From positions 62,001 through 126,000 of the forward strand of contig NZ_BAOP01000001.1 of the NCBI RefSeq assembly GCF_000344135.1: 64,000 nucleotides of DNA, written 5' to 3'. This document shows positions 44,269 through 52,997 of the stretch, piece after piece. The stretch comes from Gordonia malaquae NBRC 108250 (GTDB lineage: Bacteria > Actinomycetota > Actinomycetes > Mycobacteriales > Mycobacteriaceae). The notes beneath the pieces are model-generated. The model was not told the DNA's origin and did not search any database. It was given only the letters and a program-made list of their open reading frames with translations. Both the position numbers and the translations under genes were made by a program. Within the stretch, counting starts at the first letter, position 1; each line of letters opens with the position of its first letter.

Positions 44269-45636
44269 ATGACAACCAACACCGAGCCCCGCGACACGTC
44301 GTCCGTCGGCAACGCACCCCACAAGCGCAGCGCCATCGGAACCGCGATGCGCGTTCTGACCGCCATCACAGGATCCGACCTGGCCGAGAAGTACGGCCTG
44401 CGCGAACCGATCAACCGGGTGGCCTACGAGGCCACGAAGACCGGCTTCAAGACCCTCGGCGCAGCGAACCGTGCGTTCACGCAGGTCGCGGGCGGCGGCA
44501 AGCCGCAGCGTCCGGCCACCTCGTCCAAGGGATTCTTCAACCTGAACCCCGACGACGAGCAGGCGATGATCGCCGAGACCGTCAAGGACTTCTCCACTGA
44601 GATCCTGCGTCCGGCGGCGTACGACGCCGATAACGCCGCGACCGCTCCCGAGGACATCCTCAAGCGCTCCGCCGAACTCGGCATCACGATGATCAACGTG
44701 CCCGAGGAACTCGACGGCGCAGCCACCGACCGGAACGTCGTCACCAACGCCCTCGTCGCCGAGGCCATGGCCTACGGCGACATGGGCCTCGCTGTGCCGC
44801 TGCTCGCACCGAGCGGCGTCGCGACCACGTTGACCAACTTCGGCAGCGACGGCCAACAGCGCACCTACCTCCCCGACTACGCGGGTGAGAACGTCCCGAC
44901 GTCGGCCGTTGTCATCGCTGAGCCGCGTCCGCTCTTCGACGCGTTCGCGCTGCAGACCAAGGCCACCCGCGCCCCGAGCGGCTACCGCCTCAACGGCGTG
45001 AAGAGCTTCGTGCCCGCCGCAGGCAGTTCCGAGCTGTTCATCGTCGGCGCACAGCTCGACGGCCGTCCGGCCCTGTTCATCGTCGAATCCGACACCAAGG
45101 GCCTGTCCGTCGAGGCAGACCCAGGCATGGGCCTGCGTGCCGCAGGCATGGGCCGCCTGATCCTCGACGACGTGTCGGTGCCCGCCACCGCACTGCTCGG
45201 CGAGGTCGAGGGTGACGAGGCAGCCGCCGCGTACCGCGACGTGGTGCGCCTGTCGCGCCTCGGCTGGTCGGCGCTCGCCGTCGGCACCGCGACCGCGATG
45301 CTCGACTACGTGGTCCCCTACGTCAACGAGCGCGAGGCCTTCGGCGAGCCGATCTCCAACCGCCAGGCCGTGGCGTTCATGGTCGCGAACATGGCCACCG
45401 AGATCGACGGTCTGCGTCTGGTGACGCTCCGCGGCGCGTCACGCGCCGAGCAGGGACTCTCGTTCGCTCGCGAGGCCGCGCTCGCTCGCAAGCTGACCAT
45501 CGACAAGGGCCTGCAGATCGGCCTGGACGGCGTGCAGCTGCTCGGCGGCCACGGCTTCACCAAGGAGCACCCGGTGGAGCGCTGGTACCGCGATCTGCGC
45601 GGCGCGGGCATCGGCGAGGGCGTCATCGTCCTCTGA
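44269..45636 (+). CDS. acyl-CoA dehydrogenase (FadE24-like)
   Basis: 455 residues from ATG 44269 after GAGGAA. A roughly 80-residue N-terminal extension precedes the dehydrogenase fold (NPDDEQAMIAETVKDFSTEIL). The FAD-domain C-terminus LLGGHGFTKEHPVERWYRDLRG is present. The expected glutamate position reads GAGIGEGVIVL, so the catalytic base is displaced or absent and it may work with its neighbour as a heterodimer. Order and sizes match M. tuberculosis fadE24-fadE23. First gene of a two-gene operon behind the doubled palindrome. Confidence 0.85.
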   Translation: MTTNTEPRDTSSVGNAPHKRSAIGTAMRVLTAITGSDLAEKYGLREPINRVAYEATKTGFKTLGAANRAFTQVAGGGKPQRPATSSKGFFNLNPDDEQAMIAETVKDFSTEILRPAAYDADNAATAPEDILKRSAELGITMINVPEELDGAATDRNVVTNALVAEAMAYGDMGLAVPLLAPSGVATTLTNFGSDGQQRTYLPDYAGENVPTSAVVIAEPRPLFDAFALQTKATRAPSGYRLNGVKSFVPAAGSSELFIVGAQLDGRPALFIVESDTKGLSVEADPGMGLRAAGMGRLILDDVSVPATALLGEVEGDEAAAAYRDVVRLSRLGWSALAVGTATAMLDYVVPYVNEREAFGEPISNRQAVAFMVANMATEIDGLRLVTLRGASRAEQGLSFAREAALARKLTIDKGLQIGLDGVQLLGGHGFTKEHPVERWYRDLRGAGIGEGVIVL

Positions 45637-45667
45637 CGGACGACGACCTGAGAAGGAGCAGCCTCAC

Positions 45668-46888
45668 ATGGCAATCAATCTTGAACTCCCGAAGAAGCTC
45701 GAGTCGACGATCGACCAGGCCCGCCAGGCGGCCCTGCAGATCTTCCGCCCGATCAGCCGCAAGTACGACCTCGCCGAGCACGAGTACCCGGTAGAGCTCG
45801 ACACCCTCGCCAACCTGTACAACGGCCTCGCCGCCGCAGGCCAGGCCGGCGCGGGAGCCGCAGGTGGCCGTGGCGACGCGAACAAGGAACGTCCCGAGGG
45901 CTACAACGCCAACGGCGGCAACATGCAGTCCGTCCTCAACGCCCTGTGGGCGTCGTACGGCGACGTGGGCCTGATGCTGTCGATCCCGTACCAGGGCCTC
46001 GGCAATGCGGCCATCGCCGCCGTCGCCACCGACGAGCAGATCGAGGAGATGGGCGGCGAGGTGTGGGCCTCGATGGCCATCACCGAGCCGAGCTTCGGGT
46101 CCGACTCGGCGGCGGTCACCACCACAGCGGTCCGTGACGGCGACGAGTACGTGCTCAACGGTGAGAAGATCTTCGTCACCGCGGGTTCGCGTGCATCGCA
46201 CATCGTGGTGTGGGCGTCCGTCGACCGCAGCCTCGGTCGCGCCGCGATCAAGAGCTTCGTCGTCCCCCGCAAGCACCCCGGCGTGACGATCGCTCGTCTC
46301 GAGCACAAGCTCGGCATCCGCGCGTCCGACACCGCGGTGATCCGCTTCGAGGACTGCCGCATCCCCGCGACGTTCCTGCTCGGCTCGCCCGAGGTGGACG
46401 TCAAGAAGGGCTTCGGCGGGGTCATGCAGACCTTCGACAACACCCGACCGATGGTGGCCGCGATGGCCGTCGGCGTCGGACGGGCCGCCCTGGAGGAGCT
46501 GCGCAAGCTGCTCGAGGACGCAGGCATCGAGATCGACTACGACCGCCCGGCAGCAGATCAGCCCGCCGCCGCGGCCGAGTTCATCCGCCTGGAGTCCGAC
46601 TGGGAGGCCGCGTATCTCCTGTCGCTGCGCGCGGCGTGGATGGCCGACAACAAGATGCCGAACTCGCTCGAAGCCTCGATGAGCAAGGCGAAGGCCGGAC
46701 GCACCGGCACCGACGTGACCAACAAGGCCGTCGAACTCGCGTCGACGCTCGGTTACTCGCAGCGCACGCTCTTGGAGAAGTGGGCCCGTGATTCGAAGAT
46801 CCTCGACATCTTCGAGGGCACCCAGCAGATCCAGCAGTTGATCATCGCGCGTCGAGTGCTCGGCAAGAGCAGTTCAGAACTGAAGTAG
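45668..46888 (+). CDS. acyl-CoA dehydrogenase (FadE23-like)
   Basis: 406 residues. Substrate/FAD motifs: ASMAITEPSFGSDSAAVTT, YVLNGEKIFVTAGSRA, and the C-terminal DSKILDIFEGTQQIQQLII, where the Glu before GT is the usual catalytic base. It introduces the 2,3-double bond in acyl-CoA. Thirty-one bases separate it from the first dehydrogenase gene; mycobacterial acyl-CoA dehydrogenases often form heterotetramers from such pairs. Confidence 0.88.
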   Translation: MAINLELPKKLESTIDQARQAALQIFRPISRKYDLAEHEYPVELDTLANLYNGLAAAGQAGAGAAGGRGDANKERPEGYNANGGNMQSVLNALWASYGDVGLMLSIPYQGLGNAAIAAVATDEQIEEMGGEVWASMAITEPSFGSDSAAVTTTAVRDGDEYVLNGEKIFVTAGSRASHIVVWASVDRSLGRAAIKSFVVPRKHPGVTIARLEHKLGIRASDTAVIRFEDCRIPATFLLGSPEVDVKKGFGGVMQTFDNTRPMVAAMAVGVGRAALEELRKLLEDAGIEIDYDRPAADQPAAAAEFIRLESDWEAAYLLSLRAAWMADNKMPNSLEASMSKAKAGRTGTDVTNKAVELASTLGYSQRTLLEKWARDSKILDIFEGTQQIQQLIIARRVLGKSSSELK

Positions 46889-46905
46889 CAGCACCCGTTT
46901 CGCAC

Positions 46906-46937
46906 AGGAGGACCTCACCGACCGGTGGGGTCCTCCT
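46906..46937. terminator. terminator between acyl-CoA dehydrogenase operon and lrp
   Basis: AGGAGGACCTCACC / GGTGGGGTCCTCCT, a 14-base stem with one G-T pair and a 4-base loop, between convergent genes. Confidence 0.8.
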
Positions 46938-46945
46938 GCATTCGG

Positions 46946-47404
46946 TCACGAGCTGCCCTTGAGGACTTTCATGGTCATCCTGGAGTCGAGCCGGGCGATC
47001 GCCGGGTCGCCCATGAGATCGGCCGTCACCCACCGCTCGTATTCCGCGGTGTCACGCACTCGGACGCGGATCAGGTAGTCGGGCAGGCCGAACATTCGAC
47101 GCAGTTCGACCACACTGTCCATGGCCGCCACCCGACTCTCGAAGTCGCGGACCGTCTCCCAGTCTTTCGCCACGAGCTCGGCGTTGACGATCACCTCCAA
47201 CCCGAGCCCCATCGCGTCGTGATCGACCACCGCGGAGTAGCCGCGGATCACCCCGTCGGTTTCGAGACGTCGGACTCGGCGAAGACATGGCGCAGGCGTC
47301 AGGCCCACCCGTGAAGCCAGTTCCTGATTCGTCACACGGCCGTCTCGCTGCAACTCTTTGATTATGGCTCGATCCAATGCATCCACAGTTAGATCATTGC
47401 TCAA
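46946..47404 (-). CDS. lrp: Lrp/AsnC-family regulator, divergent from BrnFE exporter
   Basis: 152 residues from TTG 47404, chosen because GGTGGA lies at good distance; the frame is open to 47428. HTH: DRAIIKELQRDGRVTNQELASRVGLTPAPCLRRVRRLE; the RAM effector domain follows. It is divergent from azlC/azlD homologues, the same arrangement as lrp-brnFE of Corynebacterium glutamicum, where Lrp activates branched-chain amino-acid and methionine export. That control is inferred here. Confidence 0.9.
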   Translation of the reverse strand: MSNDLTVDALDRAIIKELQRDGRVTNQELASRVGLTPAPCLRRVRRLETDGVIRGYSAVVDHDAMGLGLEVIVNAELVAKDWETVRDFESRVAAMDSVVELRRMFGLPDYLIRVRVRDTAEYERWVTADLMGDPAIARLDSRMTMKVLKGSS

Positions 47405-47466
47405 ATGTCCACCATTGCGCCAGAACAAGACAGCACATTGCGGGCGAGAATTCCTAGAATTGCTAC

Positions 47467-48165
47467 ATGAAGATCGTTCGCCTCCTCGAAGGCCTGCCGC
47501 CGGCCGCGAAGGCTGCGGGTGTGGTCTGGCTCGGCCTTTTCGCGCTTGGCCTCGGGTTCGGAGTCCTCACGCGCACAACGGGATTCGACTGGTGGGTGGC
47601 GCCGGTCATGTCGGCGGTCATATTCGCCGGGTCGGCCGAGTTCATCCTCGTGGGGCTCTTCGCAGTCGCCACTCCCCTCGCCGTGATCGCCGCGACCGCG
47701 GCCCTGGTGAACTCCCGACACCTCTTCTACGGACTGTCGTTCCCGATCCACAAGCTTCGTGGGCGCGGCGCCAAGACGTACGGCGTGTACGCACTCGTCG
47801 ACGAGGCGTACGTGATGGCGACATCACCCGAGGGCGGCGCATGGTCTGGTCGTCAGCTGCTGTGGACCCAGGCGGGCCTGCACGTCTCGTGGGTGCTCGG
47901 CGCGCTCACCGGGTCACTCGCCGGACCGACACTGCTCAGCGGTCTGTCCGGGCTCGACTTCGTCTTGACCGCACTGTTCCTGATCCTCGCCGTCGACGCA
48001 GTGGACGCGTCCCGCGACGCAGCGACCGCAACGATCGCCGTCGTCGCGGGTGTCATCGCCCATCTGATCGCGCCCGAGGCGATGCTGATCGTCGCAATCT
48101 CCCTGTTCACCGTCGGAATCCTGCTGCGCTACGCAGCGAAGGAAGGAGCGCGCTCGCATGCCTAG
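47467..48165 (+). CDS. brnF: branched-chain amino-acid exporter, large subunit (AzlC/BrnF)
   Basis: 232 residues with six to seven helices. Family features: PVMSAVIFAGSAEFILVGLF and ALVNSRHLFYGLSFP. With the small subunit it exports leucine, isoleucine, valine and methionine in corynebacteria. Its 3' end overlaps brnE by 8 bases. Confidence 0.92.
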   Translation: MKIVRLLEGLPPAAKAAGVVWLGLFALGLGFGVLTRTTGFDWWVAPVMSAVIFAGSAEFILVGLFAVATPLAVIAATAALVNSRHLFYGLSFPIHKLRGRGAKTYGVYALVDEAYVMATSPEGGAWSGRQLLWTQAGLHVSWVLGALTGSLAGPTLLSGLSGLDFVLTALFLILAVDAVDASRDAATATIAVVAGVIAHLIAPEAMLIVAISLFTVGILLRYAAKEGARSHA

Positions 48166-48484
48166 CACCGCCTACCTGCTCTCGGCGATAGCCGTCACGG
48201 CGGCGATCACGTTCGCATTGCGCGCCGCTCCGTTCGCATTGCCGCAGAGCATGCGCGACACTCCGGCGGTCAAGTTCCTCCGCACCGCAATGCCCGCCGG
48301 TGCAGTGCTCATCCTGGCGTTGTACTGCCTGCTCAAGGTCGACCTCGGGTCGCCGCGACACGGCCTCCCGGAGACCATTGGCGCCGCGGTGACGATCGGC
48401 GTCCATCTGTGGCGCCGAAATCTGCTGCTCTCGCTGGTTCTCGGCACTGCGACGTGCGTGATTCTGAGCTCCGTCACCTTCTGA
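48158..48484 (+). CDS. brnE: branched-chain amino-acid exporter, small subunit (AzlD/BrnE)
   Basis: 108 residues, four helices, with the AzlD signature ITFALRAAPFALPQSM near the N-terminus and a helix AMPAGAVLILALYCLL. The ATG lies inside the 3' end of brnF, indicating coupled translation of the two subunits. Confidence 0.92.
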   Translation: MPSTAYLLSAIAVTAAITFALRAAPFALPQSMRDTPAVKFLRTAMPAGAVLILALYCLLKVDLGSPRHGLPETIGAAVTIGVHLWRRNLLLSLVLGTATCVILSSVTF

Positions 48485-48529
48485 ACCCCTTGTGCGCTGA
48501 AGCACACCGGCGTATTCTCCTCTCAATTC

Positions 48530-48547
48530 TGAAATGTTGATGTTTCA
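48530..48547 (+). promoter_or_regulatory. inverted repeat before secretory lipase gene
   Basis: TGAAATGTTGATGTTTCA has arms TGAAA/TTTCA and lies just before the AAGGGGAG ribosome-binding site. It is a candidate operator for the TetR gene downstream of the lipase. Confidence 0.35.
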
Positions 48548-48566
48548 CAATGAAGGGGAGAACGTC

Positions 48567-49949
48567 ATGCGCGTGAAGAAGGCGATCGCATACCTGGTCG
48601 CGGCCGCCGCTGGAGTGTCGCTCATCGCGGCCCCGGTGGCAGCCGCACCGTCGTCCGTCCGGGTGGCTCCGGCGCCATTGGTGCCGCTGCCGCAGGAACT
48701 GGACTCGAGTTTCTATCGGCCCGCCCAGTCGCGAGTCGCCGCGGCATCCCCCGGCGAGATCCTCGGAGCTCGGCGAATCAACGCGGCGAACTTCGGCGTC
48801 GCACCGCTCAACGTCGACGCCTGGCAGTTGTCGTTCCGCTCCACCGACACCAGCGGACGGGCGATTCCCGCGGTCACCACGATCCTGAAGCCGCGCGGCA
48901 CGACGAAGGGCCCGCGAAAGGTGATCTCCATGCAGATCGCCGAGGATTCGACCGCGGGCTACTGTTCGACGTCGTACGCGATCCAACACCTGAACGCGAG
49001 TCCGCTGCTCGGTCAGGTCGTGGCGCCGGCCGAGCTGTTGGTCGGACAGGGTTTTCTCGCGCAGGGCTACGCACTCGTCCTGCCGGACCATGAGGGGCCG
49101 AACCACGCCTATGCCGCGGGTCCGCTCGGCGCGCGGATCACGCTGGACAGCCTGCGGGCCGCCAAGCAGTTCGCCCCGTCGACGATCACCGACGCCTCGC
49201 CGATCGGCCTGTACGGCTACTCCGGCGGTGCCATCGTGACTGGCCACACCGCCGAATTGAAGCAGTCGTACGCGCCCGAGCTGAACATCGTGGGTGCCGC
49301 GGAAGGCGGCGTGCCCGCCGACCTGGGTTCGCTGCTGCGCACCGCGCAGAACGGCGCCACCAGCGGCTTGGTGCTCGGCGCCGTCTTCGGCCTGGCTCGC
49401 GAGTACAAGTACTTCGACTCGTTCCTCGACCGTCGTCTGAACCCGCTCGGCAAAGGCCTCCGCGATCTGAAGGGTCCGCTCTGCGTCCAGTACCAGGCCG
49501 CGACGTTCCCGTTCCTCAACAACACAGGACTCATCGACTGGCCCGGCGGCGCGCTCAACGCACCCAGCGTCAAGCGGCTTCTCTCCGATACCAGGATGGG
49601 ACGCGCCCGCCCGGACATGCCGATGTACATCTGGAACTCACAGCTCGACGAGATCGTCCCCGTCGGCCAGGTGAACACTCTGGTGAAGAAGTACTGCGCC
49701 GCCCCCGGGCCGTCGATCACCTACACCCGGGACCACCTGTCCGAGCACATCATCGGTGAGGTCGCCGGTGCGCCGATGGCGTTCCTGTGGCTGAAGGACC
49801 GGCTCGACGGGAAGCCCGCGACGCCAGGCTGCACCACTCGCGATGAACTGTCGATGGCGACCGACGCGAAATGGTGGCCCACGTTCTCCCGCACCATCGG
49901 GACCGACCTCGCCGCACTGTTCGGCGCGGCGATCGGGCGTGGCAAGTAG
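48567..49949 (+). CDS. secretory lipase (LIP family)
   Basis: 460 residues. A Sec signal peptide (core IAYLVAAAAGVSLIAAPVAAA). The catalytic serine is in GLYGYSGGA, the acid in WNSQLDEIVP, and the His in DHLSEH. The family includes mycobacterial and Candida-type secreted lipases that release fatty acids from host or environmental lipids. ATG 48567 is supported by AAGGGGAG. A TetR gene follows 9 bases later on the same strand. Confidence 0.9.
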   Translation: MRVKKAIAYLVAAAAGVSLIAAPVAAAPSSVRVAPAPLVPLPQELDSSFYRPAQSRVAAASPGEILGARRINAANFGVAPLNVDAWQLSFRSTDTSGRAIPAVTTILKPRGTTKGPRKVISMQIAEDSTAGYCSTSYAIQHLNASPLLGQVVAPAELLVGQGFLAQGYALVLPDHEGPNHAYAAGPLGARITLDSLRAAKQFAPSTITDASPIGLYGYSGGAIVTGHTAELKQSYAPELNIVGAAEGGVPADLGSLLRTAQNGATSGLVLGAVFGLAREYKYFDSFLDRRLNPLGKGLRDLKGPLCVQYQAATFPFLNNTGLIDWPGGALNAPSVKRLLSDTRMGRARPDMPMYIWNSQLDEIVPVGQVNTLVKKYCAAPGPSITYTRDHLSEHIIGEVAGAPMAFLWLKDRLDGKPATPGCTTRDELSMATDAKWWPTFSRTIGTDLAALFGAAIGRGK

Positions 49950-49958
49950 TTTGGATGA

Positions 49959-50582
49959 GTGACCGAGTCCAGGAGCTATCGAGGACAGTCCGTCGACGAC
50001 CGCCGCCGACTGCGCCGCGCCAGGTTCCTGGACTCGGGCCTGCAGCTCTTCGGAACGCAGGGGTACGCGGGGACGTCCATCCCCGCCGTGTGCAAACACG
50101 CCGCATTGTCGTCGCGGCAGTTCTACGAGGTGTTCGCCGACCGGGAGGATCTCCTCAAGGCGCTGTACGACGAGACGCAGGACGCCGCGATGGCCGCGGT
50201 CTCCGACGCCATCGCCGTCGAACTCGAGAAGCAGTCCACTCTCGAGGAGATGTTCGGTGCGGGAATCACGGCGTTTGTCATGTACTACGCCGACAGCCCG
50301 CAACGCATCCGCGTGAGTTTCATCGAGGTGGTCGGCGTGAGCCCGGGCTTCGAGGCTCACCGTCGCGAACGTCGGCTCCAGTGGGCCTCGTTGCTGGCCG
50401 CAGTTTCTGAGCGCGGCGCGCAGCAGGGCATGGACGTCACCGCGTCGGACCCACTCGCGTGGGCTGCCTACCTGGGCGCGGTCAACGCCGCCATCGTCGA
50501 GCATTCGGAGGATGCGTCGACCACCGTCGACGACGTGATGCGCGTGATGCGCCGGATGCTCAGGCCCGGCGTGCTGGGCTAG
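49959..50582 (+). CDS. TetR-family regulator downstream of lipase
   Basis: 207 residues from GTG 49959. HTH: FLDSGLQLFGTQGYAGTSIPAVCKHAALSSRQFYEVFADREDLLKALYDE. Close spacing to the lipase gene suggests co-transcription and local feedback control, perhaps by fatty acids. The last codons lie in a 14-base tandem repeat. Confidence 0.85.
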   Translation: MTESRSYRGQSVDDRRRLRRARFLDSGLQLFGTQGYAGTSIPAVCKHAALSSRQFYEVFADREDLLKALYDETQDAAMAAVSDAIAVELEKQSTLEEMFGAGITAFVMYYADSPQRIRVSFIEVVGVSPGFEAHRRERRLQWASLLAAVSERGAQQGMDVTASDPLAWAAYLGAVNAAIVEHSEDASTTVDDVMRVMRRMLRPGVLG

Positions 50583-50611
50583 TCGTGCTGGGCTAGTCGT
50601 GCTGGCTAGTA
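50571..50611. repeat. 14-base tandem repeat, three units
   Basis: GTGCTGGGCTAGTC at 50571-50584 and 50585-50598, then GTGCTGGCTAGTA at 50599-50611. Each unit carries a TAG; the first supplies the stop of the TetR gene, and the third contains the end of the convergent synthetase gene. Likely slipped-strand duplication. Confidence 0.8.
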
Positions 50612-52489
50612 CTGAGTCAGCTGCTCCACCAGCGCATCGAGCACCGACGCGTCTTCGATCGTCGACGGGACCGCGTACTCCTCGCCGTCGACGATCTGCC
50701 GCATCGTCTTGCGGAGGATCTTGCCCGAGCGAGTCTTCGGCAGTGACGCCACCACGGTGACGTCACGGAACGTCGCGACCGCCCCGATCTCGTCGCGCAC
50801 CCGCTGCACGAGTTCGGACCGCAGAGTGTCGTCGTCGATGTCGACGCCCGCCTTGAGGACGACGTACCCGCTCGGACGCTGGCCTTTGAGATCGTCGTGA
50901 ATCCCGATGACGGCACACTCGGCGACGGCGGGATGTGCGGCCACGACGGCCTCGATGCTGCCGGTGGACAGTCGGTGACCGGCGACGTTGATGACGTCGT
51001 CCGACCGTCCCAGGACCACGACATAGCCGTCGGCGTCGATGTATCCCGAGTCGCCGGTGAGGTAGTAGCCCTCGAAGGTGTTCAGGTACGACGCACGGAA
51101 CCGATCCTCGTCACGCCAGAGTCCGGCGAGGGTGCCGGGCGGCAGCGGTAGTCGGATCACGATGTTGCCTTCCCCGCCTGCGGCCACCGCTCCGCCGGTC
51201 GCGTCGACGATCTCGACGGCGTACCCGGGCACCGGCACAGTCGGCGATCCCGCCTTGATCGGCATCGGCTCGAGGCCCCGGAGGTTGGCGGCGATCGCCC
51301 AGCCGGTCTCGGTCTGCCACCAGTGGTCCACCACCGGCACACCGAGCACCTCGGACGCCCAGGTGTAGGTGTCGGGGTCGAGCCGCTCCCCCGCCGCGAA
51401 CAGGGTCCGCAGCGTGGACGTGTTGTACTTGGCGAGTTCGGTCGCGTCGGGGTCTGCCTTGCGGATCGCGCGGATCGCGGTCGGCGCGGTGAAGAGTGCG
51501 GCCACCTGGTGCTGGTCGATCACCCGCCAGAACGCACCTGCGTCGGGCGTTCCGACCGGCTTGCCCTCGTACATCACGGTCGTGGCGCCGACGAGCAGCG
51601 GCCCGTAGACGATGTAGCTGTGGCCGACCACCCAGCCGACGTCGGACGCCGTCCACCAGACGTCGCCCGGCGAGATGTCGTAGACGTTCCACATCGACCA
51701 CGTCAGTGCGACGGCGTGACCGCCGTTGTCACGGACCACGCCCTTCGGCTTCCCCGTGGTTCCCGAGGTGTAGAGGATGTACAACGGATCGGTGGCCGCC
51801 ACCTCGACGGGAGCGGCGGGCGACGCTGCCGCGCGCTCGGCGTCCCAGTCGAGCCAGCCGACGTAGTCGGACGCTGAACCGGGCACCTCGGCCCGGTCTT
51901 TCACGATCACCGTGCTCGGCGCGGAGGTCGCCTGGTCTATCGCGGCCTTCACCAGCGGGAGGTACTCGACGACGCGGCCCGGCTCGAGACCGCCCGAGGC
52001 GGTGATCACCGCGACCGGCTCTGCGTCGTCGATCCGGGTGGCGAGTTCGGGCGCTGCGAATCCGCCGAAGACCACCGAGTGGACTGCACCGATGCGGGCG
52101 CAGGCGAGCATGGCAATCGCCGCCTCCGGGATCATCGGCAGGTAGATCACCACGCGGTCGCCCTTGGTGACGCCCTGCGCCGCAAGCACTCCCGCGAACG
52201 CCGCGACCTCGTCGAGCAGCTGCGCGTAGGTGTACGTCCGGACGGTGGACGTCATCGCCGAGTCCCAGATCAAGGCGACCTGATCACCTCGGCCCGATGC
52301 GACGTGGCGGTCGAGCGCGTTGGCCGACGTGTTCAGCGAGCCGTCGGGGAACCATCGGTAGATCGGCGGGTTCGAGTCGTCCAGCGCACGCGTCGGCGGG
52401 GTGATCCAGTCGACCCCGGCCGCGGCCTCGAGCCAGAAGTCGTCGGGGTGATCAATGCTGCGAGCGAAAGCGTCTGCGTAGGATCCCAT
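50606..52489 (-). CDS. prpE: propionyl-CoA synthetase (acetyl-CoA synthetase family)
   Basis: 627 residues. P-loop YILYTSGTTGKPKGVVRDNGG, the WWTASDVGWVVGHSYIVYGPLL block, the VDHWWQTETGWAI motif, and the catalytic lysine in LPKTRSGKILRKTMRQI. The RDNGGHAVAL and SLNTSANALDRHV features fit PrpE rather than Acs. It activates propionate (or acetate) to the CoA ester, feeding methylmalonyl-CoA or the methylcitrate cycle; no prpBCD genes are in the window. Confidence 0.88.
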   Translation of the reverse strand: MGSYADAFARSIDHPDDFWLEAAAGVDWITPPTRALDDSNPPIYRWFPDGSLNTSANALDRHVASGRGDQVALIWDSAMTSTVRTYTYAQLLDEVAAFAGVLAAQGVTKGDRVVIYLPMIPEAAIAMLACARIGAVHSVVFGGFAAPELATRIDDAEPVAVITASGGLEPGRVVEYLPLVKAAIDQATSAPSTVIVKDRAEVPGSASDYVGWLDWDAERAAASPAAPVEVAATDPLYILYTSGTTGKPKGVVRDNGGHAVALTWSMWNVYDISPGDVWWTASDVGWVVGHSYIVYGPLLVGATTVMYEGKPVGTPDAGAFWRVIDQHQVAALFTAPTAIRAIRKADPDATELAKYNTSTLRTLFAAGERLDPDTYTWASEVLGVPVVDHWWQTETGWAIAANLRGLEPMPIKAGSPTVPVPGYAVEIVDATGGAVAAGGEGNIVIRLPLPPGTLAGLWRDEDRFRASYLNTFEGYYLTGDSGYIDADGYVVVLGRSDDVINVAGHRLSTGSIEAVVAAHPAVAECAVIGIHDDLKGQRPSGYVVLKAGVDIDDDTLRSELVQRVRDEIGAVATFRDVTVVASLPKTRSGKILRKTMRQIVDGEEYAVPSTIEDASVLDALVEQLTQY

Positions 52490-52537
52490 GTCGCCACCGT
52501 AGTGAACTCCTGGTGACGACGGTCACTCGGGCGGCGA

Positions 52538-52966
52538 TCAGCCGCCCACTTGTTCAACGATGAACCCCAGCAGGATGACTGCCGTTCCGCCGATCTCGCC
52601 GACGATGAGGGCCACCATCGACGCGGTCATCATCGGCGACTTCGGATGCAGTTGGTTCTCCGTGTCGCGGAGGGCGCCGTGCAGGCAGTACGACGCGATC
52701 GCGGTGACGAAGAAGAACACGACCACGACCAGCGCGACGAGGTTCACGGCCGTGCTCCACGCACTGAACTGAACAAACACCCCGAGCATCGCCGTCGCGA
52801 ACGAGTACATGAGCGCGGCACGGTGCGCGATGTCGACGTAGATGTGCGCCGCGCCGTCCGGACTGCGCATGATCTGCGCAAACTTCCACACACCGAGAAC
52901 CAGCGCCCACAGGAAGATCACGCCAGCTGCGATCAGCGCGACCTGCGTCGCGAGAGTCAGAGTCAT
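52538..52966 (-). CDS. four-helix membrane protein, hypothetical
   Basis: 142 residues, start ATG 52966 after GGGAGG. Four hydrophobic segments: IAAGVIFLWALVLGVW, AALMYSFATAMLGVFV, NLVALVVVVFFFVTAIASY and ASMVALIVGEIGGTAVILLGFI. Soluble links are short. I do not recognise the family. It lies upstream of prpE on the same strand with a 48-base gap. Confidence 0.65.
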   Translation of the reverse strand: MTLTLATQVALIAAGVIFLWALVLGVWKFAQIMRSPDGAAHIYVDIAHRAALMYSFATAMLGVFVQFSAWSTAVNLVALVVVVFFFVTAIASYCLHGALRDTENQLHPKSPMMTASMVALIVGEIGGTAVILLGFIVEQVGG

Positions 52967-52997
52967 GCCTCCCACTCTTTCACGACAACCCCGCCGA

